Positions 48,467 to 59,056 of a DNA stretch of 64,000 bases are shown here, in pieces. The stretch comes from JBHOQX01 sp042408595. Its GTDB lineage: Bacteria > Chloroflexota > Chloroflexia > Chloroflexales > Roseiflexaceae. Each line of letters starts with the position of its first letter. Within the stretch, counting starts at the first letter, position 1. The stretch lies in NCBI GenBank assembly GCA_042408595.1, contig JBHOQX010000114.1:28463-92462 (forward strand). The letters run 5' to 3'. The position numbers were made by a program, and so were the translations under genes. The notes beneath the pieces were generated by a model, which saw only the letters and a program-made list of their open reading frames with translations, was not told the DNA's origin and did no database searches.

Positions 48467-48898
48467 ATGAGAAGTGTTCGTGACAGCGGTACACCAACCC
48501 GCGGCGCGTCGGATGCGCTGGCGCTGTTCTACGGGCTATGGGCGGTGTCGGCACTGGGCCGGGCGCTCTACCAGTACATCGTCCGCCGCCCGCCGGACCT
48601 GACGCCGACGCACATCTCGGCGTTCGTCGGCGCGCTGTACCTGTTGATTATCATCGGGCTGCGCCGCCGCTCGCCGCGCGCCTGGTGGGCCACACTGGCG
48701 CTGCTGGGCATCGAACTGGCCGGCGTGCTGCTGGTCGGGACGGTCGACGTCGTGTGGCGGCCCTTCCCGTACGCGAGCGTCTGGTCAGGGTATGGCGCGG
48801 GCTACTTCTACATGCCGCTCATCCTGCCGATCGCCGGCCTCTGGTGGCTGCTGCAACGGGAGACACGGGAGGTGTATGGGATCGCGCGTCGTGCATAG
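48467..48898 (+). CDS. Small integral membrane protein, unknown family
   Basis: 143 aa from ATG 48467 (the frame is open from 48323, but that part overlaps the end of the terminator region). Four hydrophobic segments: LALFYGLWAVSALGRAL, ISAFVGALYLLIIIGL, WWATLALLGIELAGVLLVG and YMPLILPIAGLWWLL. No signal peptide or catalytic motif. It is the first gene after the T-box terminator, so it should be co-regulated with leuS if transcripts run through, but nothing suggests a leucine-related role. Confidence 0.7.
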   Translation: MRSVRDSGTPTRGASDALALFYGLWAVSALGRALYQYIVRRPPDLTPTHISAFVGALYLLIIIGLRRRSPRAWWATLALLGIELAGVLLVGTVDVVWRPFPYASVWSGYGAGYFYMPLILPIAGLWWLLQRETREVYGIARRA

Positions 48899-48955
48899 TC
48901 CGTCGCTGGTGATCCGCTTCGCACGACGCACGATAGGCTGTGCAGGAGACCGACG

Positions 48956-49450
48956 ATGCGTGTCAGCGATATCCGCCTGCTCTACCGCTACAACACCTGG
49001 GCGAACCGGCGCATCCTGGCGCGCGCCGAGGAAGTGACCGCCGAGCAACTTACCGCGCCGGCGCCCTTTCCGTCCGGCAGCCTGCTCGGCACGCTGGCGC
49101 ACACGCTCGGCGCGGAGTGGCTCTGGCTGCGCCGCTGGCGGGGAGACCCGGTCGGCGCGCTCCTGCCGGCGCTGGACGAGCCCGAGTTCAACGCGCTGCG
49201 AGTGCTGTGGGCGGAGGAGGAGCGCCGGCAGGAGGCGTTCATCGCCGGGCTGGCGGAGCGCGATCTCGACCGGATCGTGAGCTACCGCACCCTGGCCGGC
49301 AGGGAGGACGCGCAGCCGCTCTGGGCACTGATGGTGCATGTCGTCAATCACGGCACACAGCACCGCAGCGAGGCCGCAGCGATGCTCACCGGCTACGGAC
49401 GCTCGCCCGGCGATCTCGATCTTTCGGTGTTTCTACGGCAGGAGGAGTAG
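48956..49450 (+). CDS. DinB-like four-helix metalloprotein
   Basis: 164 aa. The start RLLYRYNTWANRRIL and the three spaced His residues (LAHTLGAEWLWL; VVNHGTQHRSEAAAML) fit the DinB/YfiT family of metal-binding four-helix bundles, often thiol-dependent transferases or hydrolases of unknown substrate. It lies 58 bases after the small membrane protein and 145 before leuS. Confidence 0.85.
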   Translation: MRVSDIRLLYRYNTWANRRILARAEEVTAEQLTAPAPFPSGSLLGTLAHTLGAEWLWLRRWRGDPVGALLPALDEPEFNALRVLWAEEERRQEAFIAGLAERDLDRIVSYRTLAGREDAQPLWALMVHVVNHGTQHRSEAAAMLTGYGRSPGDLDLSVFLRQEE

Positions 49451-49541
49451 GGGGACGGAAGACGATGGACGCAGAACGAACGCACGCCTGGCCGTGATCA
49501 CAGGTCTACCATTACTGCGTATCCTCCATGCGGCCTTCGTC
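49451..49541 (+). repeat. Inverted heptad arrays between the DinB-like gene and leuS
   Basis: The left arm starts immediately after the stop codon: GGGGACG, GAAGACG, then two more units to 49478. A roughly complementary arm (CTGCGTATCC...CCTTCGTC) lies at 49514-49541. Confidence 0.65.
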
Positions 49542-49594
49542 AATACCTGATACGCTATGCCCGACGCGCTAGCACACGACCAGGAGCACAGAGC

Positions 49595-52303
<2,709 letters not shown>

Positions 52304-52393
52304 AACAGGCGGCGTCGGGGTGGGATGCGTCGCGCCCCGGCGCCTCTCATCATCTTCTCATCAGCTGCTCCGCCATTCCGGCGGGCAGCCTTT

Positions 52394-52399
52394 TATAAT
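52394..52399 (+). promoter_or_regulatory. Possible -10 for the lipoprotein pair
   Basis: TATAAT in TTTTATAATGG, 70 bases before the phosphatase start; no clear -35. Confidence 0.4.
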
Positions 52400-52468
52400 G
52401 GAGTCCTACTGTCCGCATTCGCCCACCCATCCCGCCCTGGCCGTCCGGCATTCATCGAGCAAGCGTTC

Positions 52469-53242
52469 ATGCGACACCGGCAGCGGTTGGTGGTACTCAG
52501 TGTGGCTTTGCTGCTAGCGGCCTGCGCCGGGCAGGCGGCGCAGCCCACCGCCACGCCCGCCCCGGCGGCCCCCTCGCCCACCCTCGCGCCACCCGCCACA
52601 CCCCTCCCGCCCACGACGACCGAGCCCACCGCCACGCCGGCCCCAACGGCCAGCCCGGAACCGACGGCGACGCCCGCCCCGGCGACCGCTGCCGCGACCG
52701 GCGAACTGGCCGGCGCGGAGCTCCTGAACGCGCTGCACCGCGGCGGATACGTCCTCTACTTTCGCCACGCCGCCACTGACAGGACCCAGGCCGATCGCGA
52801 CGATGCGCAGCTGGAGAACTGCCAGCTTCAACGCAACTTGAACGACAAGGGCCGCGCCGACGCGCGCGCCATTGGCGCGGCGTTCCGCTCGCTCGGCATC
52901 CCGGTCGGCGAGGTCCTCAGCAGCCGCTACTGCCGCGCCCGCGACACAGCCGAACTGGCGTTTGGCCGCGCCGTGCTCACGACCGATCTCAGCGGGGTGC
53001 CGAGCGCCCTGCGGGCAGCGCGCGTCGAGGCGCTCCGCCGCCTACTTGCCGCGCCACCGCGCGCCGGCACGAACACGGTGCTGGTCGCGCACGGATTCAA
53101 CATCTCGTATACCGCGCAGATCTCCCTGGCCGAGGGCGAGGCCGCCATCTTCGCCGCCCTTGACGACGGCGGGTTCCGCCTGGTGGCCCGGGTCAAGCCG
53201 GACGACTGGGCAGCGCTGGCCGATGCGAAAGGGCAGCGCTGA
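52469..53242 (+). CDS. Histidine-phosphatase-family lipoprotein
   Basis: 257 aa from ATG 52469. Lipoprotein signal with lipobox LLAAC (Cys ~18), then ~60 residues rich in Pro/Thr/Ala as a cell-wall-spanning stalk, then a phosphoglycerate-mutase-like domain: YFRHAATDRTQ (RHG variant), LNDKGRADARAIG, SSRYCRARDTAELAFG and the second His in LVAHGFNI. Some residues differ from the classical RHGE, so phosphatase activity is likely but unproven. It shares its stop/start with the next lipoprotein gene. Confidence 0.85.
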   Translation: MRHRQRLVVLSVALLLAACAGQAAQPTATPAPAAPSPTLAPPATPLPPTTTEPTATPAPTASPEPTATPAPATAAATGELAGAELLNALHRGGYVLYFRHAATDRTQADRDDAQLENCQLQRNLNDKGRADARAIGAAFRSLGIPVGEVLSSRYCRARDTAELAFGRAVLTTDLSGVPSALRAARVEALRRLLAAPPRAGTNTVLVAHGFNISYTAQISLAEGEAAIFAALDDGGFRLVARVKPDDWAALADAKGQR

Positions 53243-54405
53243 TGAGACTTCACGGCTTTCCGGCGATCCTGTTCGGAGCCATGCTCCTGGCGGCCTGCGC
53301 CGGGCGGGCGGCGCAACCGACAGCATCCCCCGCGCCGACCGAGGCGGTCGGCCGGGCGGCCACGACACGCGCCACCGCCGTGCCCATGCCCACCACTGCC
53401 CCGACCGCATCCGCCCGCCCGACCCCGGCTGCCCCTGCCGCACCCGCCGCAACCGACGCTCCGCCTGCCGCGCCCGGGGCCGTCCGCGCGGTCCAGCGCT
53501 TCCCGGTGCCGCGCGGCTCCGCCCCGCACGATGTCGCCCCCGCGGCCGACGGCGGCGTCTGGTACACCGCCCAGGGCTCCGGCAAGCTCGGCTGGCTCGA
53601 CCCGTCGACCGGCGCAGTGCGCGAGATTCCCCTCGATAGCGACGGCCGGCGCTCCGCGCCGCACGGCGTGATCGTCGGGCCAGACGGCGCGCCGTGGATC
53701 ACCGACAGCGGGCTGAACGCGATCGTCCGGGTCGACCCGGCGACCCGCGCGGTGCGCGTCTTCCCGCTGCCGGAGAATCGGCCCGGCGTCAATCTCAACA
53801 CCGCCGTCTTCGACCGCACCGGCACCTTGTGGTTCACCGGGCAGACCGGGGTCTACGGCCGGCTCAATCCGGCGACCGGCGATATGCAGGTCTTCGACGC
53901 GCCGCGTGGCCGCGGGCCATATGGCATCACCGCCACACCGGATGGGGCCGTCTACTATGCGTCGCTAGCCGGCAGCCACATCGCCCGGATCGATCCGGCC
54001 ACCGGCGCCGCGGCGGTGATCCAGCCGTCGACGCCCGACCAGGGCGCCCGCCGCGTCTGGGCGGATTCGCGCGGGCGGGTGTGGGTGAGCGAGTGGAGCG
54101 CCGGCCAGCTCGGCGTCTACGACCCGGCATCGCAGGAATGGCGCGAGTGGAAGCTGCCCGGCGAGCGCCCGCAGGCATACGCGGTGTTCGTGGACGATCA
54201 GGATATCGTCTGGCTGAGCGATTTCGGCGCGAACGCGCTCGTGCGCTTCGACCCGGCGAGCGAGACGTTTACCCAGATCCCGCTGCCGAGCACCCCGTCG
54301 CATGTCCGCCAGATTCACGGGCGCCCCGGCGAAGTCTGGGGTGCGGAGTCCGCCGCGGATGCGCTGGTCGTGGTGCGGACGCGTGGGGCGGCGGGCCGGA
54401 ACTGA
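53242..54405 (+). CDS. Virginiamycin-B-lyase-like beta-propeller lipoprotein
   Basis: 387 aa; ATG 53242 overlaps the preceding TGA. Signal with lipobox LLAAC, Ala/Pro/Thr-rich stalk to residue ~80, then a propeller of about six repeats with the pattern GxxWxTxxxxxxIxRxDPATxxVxxFPLP. This is the Vgb (streptogramin lyase) fold. Such secreted proteins are common without lyase activity, so a binding or sensing role at the cell surface is at least as likely. Translationally coupled to the phosphatase-like lipoprotein and with the same signal and stalk. Confidence 0.85.
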   Translation: MRLHGFPAILFGAMLLAACAGRAAQPTASPAPTEAVGRAATTRATAVPMPTTAPTASARPTPAAPAAPAATDAPPAAPGAVRAVQRFPVPRGSAPHDVAPAADGGVWYTAQGSGKLGWLDPSTGAVREIPLDSDGRRSAPHGVIVGPDGAPWITDSGLNAIVRVDPATRAVRVFPLPENRPGVNLNTAVFDRTGTLWFTGQTGVYGRLNPATGDMQVFDAPRGRGPYGITATPDGAVYYASLAGSHIARIDPATGAAAVIQPSTPDQGARRVWADSRGRVWVSEWSAGQLGVYDPASQEWREWKLPGERPQAYAVFVDDQDIVWLSDFGANALVRFDPASETFTQIPLPSTPSHVRQIHGRPGEVWGAESAADALVVVRTRGAAGRN

Positions 54406-54668
54406 ACCCTACCCACAGTTGCCGGTTGATGGCGATGCACAGGCCAGGGCAGGCCACCGGCGACCGCAGCGTGGCTACGCTTCCCTGACATCCTTCGTCT
54501 TCCGGTCTGCGCCGCCCCCGTCCATCCCCTGCCCTCGGCCGCACCGTGCCCACCGATCACATGTACAGGCCGCAGGATACTTCCCGCGAATGAAGACGAT
54601 CCCGCTGCGCATGACGTACAATATGACGGTTTCGTCATTGGCGGCAGGCCGCCGTACGGGAGAGTCGC

Positions 54669-56177
54669 ATGTCCAGGAAGCGGGTGCAACTGGTGACCGC
54701 GGGGCTCATGCTGAGCCTGTTCCTCGCGTCGATGGAGTCGACCGTCGTCTCGACCGCCTCGCCGACGATCGTCGGCCAGCTCGGCGGCCTGGAGACGTAT
54801 AGCTGGGTCTTCACCGCTTTCATGGTCGCCTCGACGACCACCGTGCCGATCTTCGGCAAGCTGTCGGATCTCTTCGGGCGCCGCCCGACCTACGCCGCGG
54901 CGCTGGGCATCTTTCTCGCCGGCTCGCTGCTCTGCGGCGCGGCGCAGAGCATGGGGCAGTTGATCACCTTTCGCCTCATCCAGGGGCTCGGCGCCGGCGG
55001 GTTACTGCCGCTGGTGTTCACGATCATCGGCGAGTTGTTCACATTCGAGCAGCGCGCCCGCATGCAGGGCCTATTCTCCGGCGTCTGGGGCATCTCGGCG
55101 ATCGTCGGCCCGCTGCTCGGCGGCTTTCTGGTCGATCAGGTGTCGTGGCGCTGGGTGTTCTTCATCAACATCCCCTTCGGCCTGGTCGCGGGCGCGCTGG
55201 TCTGGTTCGCCTGGGTCGATCGACAGCGGCCGATAGGGGCGGCCCGCCCGGCGATCGACTGGGCAGGCGTGGGGCTGCTCTCGCTCGGTGTCGTCCTGTT
55301 GATGCTAGCCCTGCTCGACATTCGCCAGCCGCTCGGCTGGGGGCTGCTGGCCGCAGCCGTGATCTGCGTCGCGGCGCTGCTCTGGGTGGAGCGGCGCGCC
55401 GCCGACCCGGTGCTGCCACTCCCCCTGTTCCGCGACCGCGTCTTCGCCGTGGCCTGCGTGCATGGGGTGCTGGCGGGGTGCGCCCTCTTCGGCAGCGCGT
55501 CGTTCGTGCCACTCTTCGCCCAGGCCGTGCTCGGCACCAGCGCGACCGGCGCAGGAGCGGTGCTCGCGCCGATGCTGATCGGCTGGGTGATCTCCAGCAT
55601 CGTTGGCGGGCGGTTGCTGCTGCGCCTGCCTTATCGTGTCCTCACGCTCGGTGGCACGGCGCTGCTGGCGCTGGGAAGCCTGTTCGTCGCACGGATCGAC
55701 GCCGGCACCAGCCGCATCGCGCTCGGCACCGCCCTCGCGCTGATGGGGATCGGCATGGGGCTGTGCGTCCCGGCGTTCCTGATCGCCGTCCAGAGCGCGG
55801 TGCGCCGGCGCGATATGGGTTCGGCGACCTCGACCATGCAGTTCAGCCGCAGCATCGGCAGCGTCATCGGGGTGAGCGTCATGGGTGCCGTGCTCAGTAT
55901 CATCCTGACGTCACAGCTGGCGGCGGCCGGGCTGGACGTGACGCTGGTCGACCGGCTGCTCAGCCCGGAGGGTGCGACGACGGCGACCGCGCAACTGGAG
56001 GGAGCCGTGCGCGCGGCGTTGGCGAGTGCCATCCGCAGCGCCTTCGTCGTCGCGCTGATCGCCTCGTTGAGCGCGCTGGCGGTCACACTGCTCACGCCGG
56101 GAGGGCGGATCGGGCAACTCGAGCGTCGCCCGGACGAGCCAGATGCCGCGCCGACCCCCGTCGTGACGGGCGACTGA
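54669..56177 (+). CDS. MFS drug exporter, DHA2/EmrB-QacA family
   Basis: 502 aa, 14 predicted helices. ASMESTVVSTASPTIVGQLGG at helix 1 (motif D1 with Glu in place of the usual Asp), GKLSDLFGRRP (motif A), RLIQGLGAGGLLP (motif B) and GPLLGGFLVDQVSWRWVFFINIP (motif C) are all present. Proton-driven export of hydrophobic compounds is the family role. No TetR or MarR regulator adjoins it. The 263-base gap before it contains a pyrimidine-rich heptad tract near 54489. Confidence 0.93.
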   Translation: MSRKRVQLVTAGLMLSLFLASMESTVVSTASPTIVGQLGGLETYSWVFTAFMVASTTTVPIFGKLSDLFGRRPTYAAALGIFLAGSLLCGAAQSMGQLITFRLIQGLGAGGLLPLVFTIIGELFTFEQRARMQGLFSGVWGISAIVGPLLGGFLVDQVSWRWVFFINIPFGLVAGALVWFAWVDRQRPIGAARPAIDWAGVGLLSLGVVLLMLALLDIRQPLGWGLLAAAVICVAALLWVERRAADPVLPLPLFRDRVFAVACVHGVLAGCALFGSASFVPLFAQAVLGTSATGAGAVLAPMLIGWVISSIVGGRLLLRLPYRVLTLGGTALLALGSLFVARIDAGTSRIALGTALALMGIGMGLCVPAFLIAVQSAVRRRDMGSATSTMQFSRSIGSVIGVSVMGAVLSIILTSQLAAAGLDVTLVDRLLSPEGATTATAQLEGAVRAALASAIRSAFVVALIASLSALAVTLLTPGGRIGQLERRPDEPDAAPTPVVTGD

Positions 56178-56214
56178 TACACGAGTGTGGGCGGTCGTGC
56201 CGCCTTCAGGGAGC

Positions 56215-56244
56215 ACCCTCCAAACCTTTCCGTTGCAGATAGCT
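56215..56244 (-). repeat. Dispersed repeat family A, partial reverse copy
   Basis: Reverse complement reads AGCTATCTGCAACGGAAAGG, the head of the family, followed by TTTGGAGGG. Confidence 0.55.
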
Positions 56245-56270
56245 TCCCATCAAGCAGAATTCGTGTAAGC

Positions 56271-56306
56271 CAGATTGCAGCTCGCAGACCGCAGATCGCA
56301 GATCGG
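56271..56306 (+). repeat. Heptad tract before the membrane protein gene
   Basis: Five units of the GCAGATC/GCAGACC type. Same unit family as the tracts between actA/actB and actE/actF. It is in frame with the following gene but upstream of its likely start. Confidence 0.7.
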
Positions 56307-56340
56307 CCCGGCCCGGCGCAGGGTCATTGACCACACGGCG

Positions 56341-58215
56341 ATGCCGCTCCTCCTGCTCTGGCTGGCGGCGCTTCCGATCCTCTGGCTCAGCCTCACGGCC
56401 GCGCCCGCGCTGCGGGTGGAGGTCGGCGCGTGGGGCGACCACGCCTACCTCAGCGGCGTCTACGCTATCGAGCAAAGTTCGACCGAAGCCTATCGCTGGA
56501 CCGGCCCGCGCGCCGAACTGCGCCTGCCGCACCTCAGCCCGCGCTACCGCCTGCTGGTGCTGCGCGCCCACGGCTGGCGGCCGCCCGGCGTCCCGCCGCC
56601 GAGCGTCGCGCTGGAGGCGGGCGGGCGGATCGCCGCACGCTTCCGCGCCACGCCGCAGGTGCGCATCTACCGCGTGCTGCTGCCGCCGGCCGGCGGTCTG
56701 GATCGCGTGGTAGGGATCACTGCCGACCCATATGCCGCACCGGGGGATGGGCGGAGGGTCGGCCTGGCGGTGGACTGGCTGGCGCTCCGCGCCGCCGGCG
56801 ACGGCGGGCCCGGGCTATGGCAGTTCACCGGCCAGGCGCTGCTACTGGCGCTCGGCGCGCTGCTGGTGCTCGCACTGGGCCTGACGCCGGGCTGGAGCGC
56901 CGCGACTGCTGCTGCAGTGGTCGGGGGGCTGCTGTGGGCGAACCTGCGCCAGCCGTTGTGGGTCGGCCAGGCGCTCGGGGCCTGGCTGCTGCTCGCGATC
57001 GGGACGCTGGCGCTGGCGCTGTGGGCCGGCCCGGCGTTCCGGGCGCGCGTCGCCGACACGGGCCGCTGGATGACGTCCGGACAGGCGCGGGCGGCATGGG
57101 CCATCCTGATCGCCGCGCTCGCGCTTCGGCTGGCTGGCGCGGTACACCCGCTCTTCAACGCCCACGATGTCGATGTTCACATGCGCTGGATCGACACCGT
57201 GGCTTCCGGACAGTGGTACCTTTACTCGACCCCGTCCGAGGCGCAGGGTCGGCAGGTCTTCAATCCACCGGCCGGCTACGCGCTACTGTTGCCACTGGCG
57301 CTGGTGCTTCCCTCGACGCGGCTGGCGGTGCAGGTCGGCGTGGCACTGTGCGACGCGCTGGGCTGCCTGCTGCTGCTGCTCGTCGCACGCGAACTGCGGC
57401 TGCCGGGGCGGGCCGCCGTCCTCGCTCTCGGGCTCGCCGCCGCCCTGCCGCTTAGCATGACCATCCTCTGGTGGGGCTTCGCAACCAACATCATTGCGCA
57501 GGCGCTCTGGCTGTTGCTGCTCTGGCTCCTCCTGCGGCTGCTGAACCGGCCGGACCGCCGGCTGGCCGCCGTGGCCGCCGTGGTCGCCGCCGCCGCCCTC
57601 CTGACGCACATCGGCGCGCTGCCGCTCACGGCGGTCGCGCTGGCGTTCCTGCTTCTGCTTGCACCGCTGGCCGGCGCGCGGCAGGAGGGCTGGCGGGCGG
57701 CGTTGGCGAGCGTCGGCCTGGCGCTGCTGTTCGCAGTGCCGGGATACTTCCTGGCCGTGGCGGGGCCGGCACTCGCCGCCGCTGCGCCGCCCGGCGCCGT
57801 GCACGGCGGCGTTCTCGCTTTGGCGCGCGTGCCGGAGCGGCTCGGCTTCAGCGCGAGGGCGTTGTGGCAAGCCTATCCGCCCTGGTTGATCGTGCCGGCG
57901 CTCGGCGGGGCAGCGCTGCTGGCCGCCCGGCCGCCCTCGCAGATGGCCCGCGCCGTGCTGGCCGCCTGGCTCGGCGCGGCGCTGTTGCTCTTCGCCATCC
58001 ACCTCACGACCGGCATGCTGACGCGCTACGTCTACTTCCTGGCGCCGCTCGTCTGCCTGTGCGCTGGCGCGGCGCTCGCGGCGCTCCGGCGCGGCCGGGG
58101 CGGCCGCCTGGCGGTGCTGGCGCTGGCGCTGCTCCCGGCCTGGCCGGGTGTCTTTCTCTGGCTGGTGGGCACGCTGGAACGGGTCAAGCCGTCGGCGTTG
58201 CCGCTGTCGCATTGA
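56341..58215 (+). CDS. Large polytopic membrane protein, paralogue of the 13432 gene
   Basis: 624 aa from ATG 56341; earlier in-frame codons are repeat-derived. TM anchor at residues ~3-22, extracytoplasmic beta domain ~25-170 (WGDHAYLSGVYAIEQSS, YRWTGPRAELRLP, RIYRVLLPPAG), then about twelve hydrophobic segments with NAHDVDVHMRWIDTVASGQW and NPPAGYALLLPLAL in outside loops. That loop pattern resembles GT-C glycosyltransferases, where an Asp after the first helix is catalytic. The identity is not firm. It shares order, beta domain and C-terminal ending with the 13432 protein. Confidence 0.8.
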   Translation: MPLLLLWLAALPILWLSLTAAPALRVEVGAWGDHAYLSGVYAIEQSSTEAYRWTGPRAELRLPHLSPRYRLLVLRAHGWRPPGVPPPSVALEAGGRIAARFRATPQVRIYRVLLPPAGGLDRVVGITADPYAAPGDGRRVGLAVDWLALRAAGDGGPGLWQFTGQALLLALGALLVLALGLTPGWSAATAAAVVGGLLWANLRQPLWVGQALGAWLLLAIGTLALALWAGPAFRARVADTGRWMTSGQARAAWAILIAALALRLAGAVHPLFNAHDVDVHMRWIDTVASGQWYLYSTPSEAQGRQVFNPPAGYALLLPLALVLPSTRLAVQVGVALCDALGCLLLLLVARELRLPGRAAVLALGLAAALPLSMTILWWGFATNIIAQALWLLLLWLLLRLLNRPDRRLAAVAAVVAAAALLTHIGALPLTAVALAFLLLLAPLAGARQEGWRAALASVGLALLFAVPGYFLAVAGPALAAAAPPGAVHGGVLALARVPERLGFSARALWQAYPPWLIVPALGGAALLAARPPSQMARAVLAAWLGAALLLFAIHLTTGMLTRYVYFLAPLVCLCAGAALAALRRGRGGRLAVLALALLPAWPGVFLWLVGTLERVKPSALPLSH

Positions 58216-58243
58216 GCGACGGTGGACGATGGACGAATGAAGG
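58216..58243 (+). repeat. Heptad tract at the end of the membrane protein gene
   Basis: Starts immediately after the TGA stop: GCGACGG, TGGACGA, TGGACGA. The ATG of the small frame at 58237 lies in it. Confidence 0.65.
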
Positions 58244-58377
58244 ACGACCGCACGGCGCTGACGCTCCGGGGCGCGGCCTACGCCATCCACGGCGTCTTCC
58301 GCCGCGGCGAGCTGGCCACCTCCGTGCTGCTGGACGGGTTCGCCGTGGAGGTCGGCGCGGTGTTCGACGCGCAATAA
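58237..58377 (+). pseudogene. Probable C-terminal remnant of a Uma2/DUF820-type endonuclease
   Basis: 46-codon frame. FRRGELATSVLLDGFAVEVGAVFDA resembles the C-terminal end of Uma2-family proteins, where a Gly-Phe-x-Val/Leu-Asp-Val-Ala-Ala-hydrophobic-Phe ending is usual. The catalytic core is missing. It could instead be a short real gene. Confidence 0.35.
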
Positions 58378-58450
58378 CGGCGGCCTTCGCCCGCGCGAGT
58401 CACTCCTTTTCGCTCAGGCATCCCCACGTCGCGCCAGCGGCCCGCGCGCG

Positions 58451-58921
58451 TCAGCACACGGGCGAACGCGACCTCCCAGGCGCATCCGGATGTGTTGTGG
58501 TTCGCAGCACCCGGCCCGCCACGGATAGCACCGCCGGGGGCAGCCGGCCGCGCGCCTTCCAATCTCCATCAGGCAACGCATCAAGCCAACGATCAGCCCC
58601 GGAGGTCAGCGATTCGACGCTCCAGTCGTCCCGAAGGGCGACCAGCCCGGGCGACTCCGGCCCGTGAGGGCCGGCGGCCTCGGCCACAAGCAGCCCGCGC
58701 CGCGCCCCTGCAGCCAGCACGGGCGCCACGTCGCTCAGCAGCCGGCGATCCTCAGCGTCGAACAGCGGCTGGCCCGGCGCGCGATAGAGGCCCGGCACCC
58801 TCCCCCCATCGCTCGCCAGCGTGCGCAAGGCCAGCAGCACCTCCTGGTCGCTGTCGAATGTCCGTACGAAGCGATTCCAGCCGGAGCTGGGGCTCGGGTC
58901 GCCGGTGGCCTTGTGCAGCGT
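58451..58921 (-). pseudogene. Remnant of a LuxR-type regulator (sensor part only)
   Basis: About 155 open codons with no clear start: HKATGDPSPSSGWNRFVR, EVLLALRTLASDGGRVPGLYRAPGQPLFDAEDRRLL, VAPVLAAGARRGLL and PPAVLSVAGRVLR. This series matches the GAF-like region before the HTH in a group of LuxR-family regulators (WGLxGLYRxPGxPxFTPAE...PPAVxxV). The N-terminus and the C-terminal HTH are absent. Surrounding DNA (58378-59056) has no other gene. Confidence 0.6.
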
Positions 58922-59056
58922 CGATGGTCTACGATCGGATCTCGGGACATCCGCGACCTTATGGTCGCCGCGTCGGGTATAGCTCTATCCTTTATCGGGA
59001 AGTAGTCAGATTCGTCGCGGCGTCAGAACCGACCCACAACGCCGCATCCCGCCACC

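Noticed and set aside
55145..56242. 365-codon plus-strand frame within the MFS gene
   Set aside because: Alternate frame of the transporter, Arg/Gly-rich without hydrophobic pattern.
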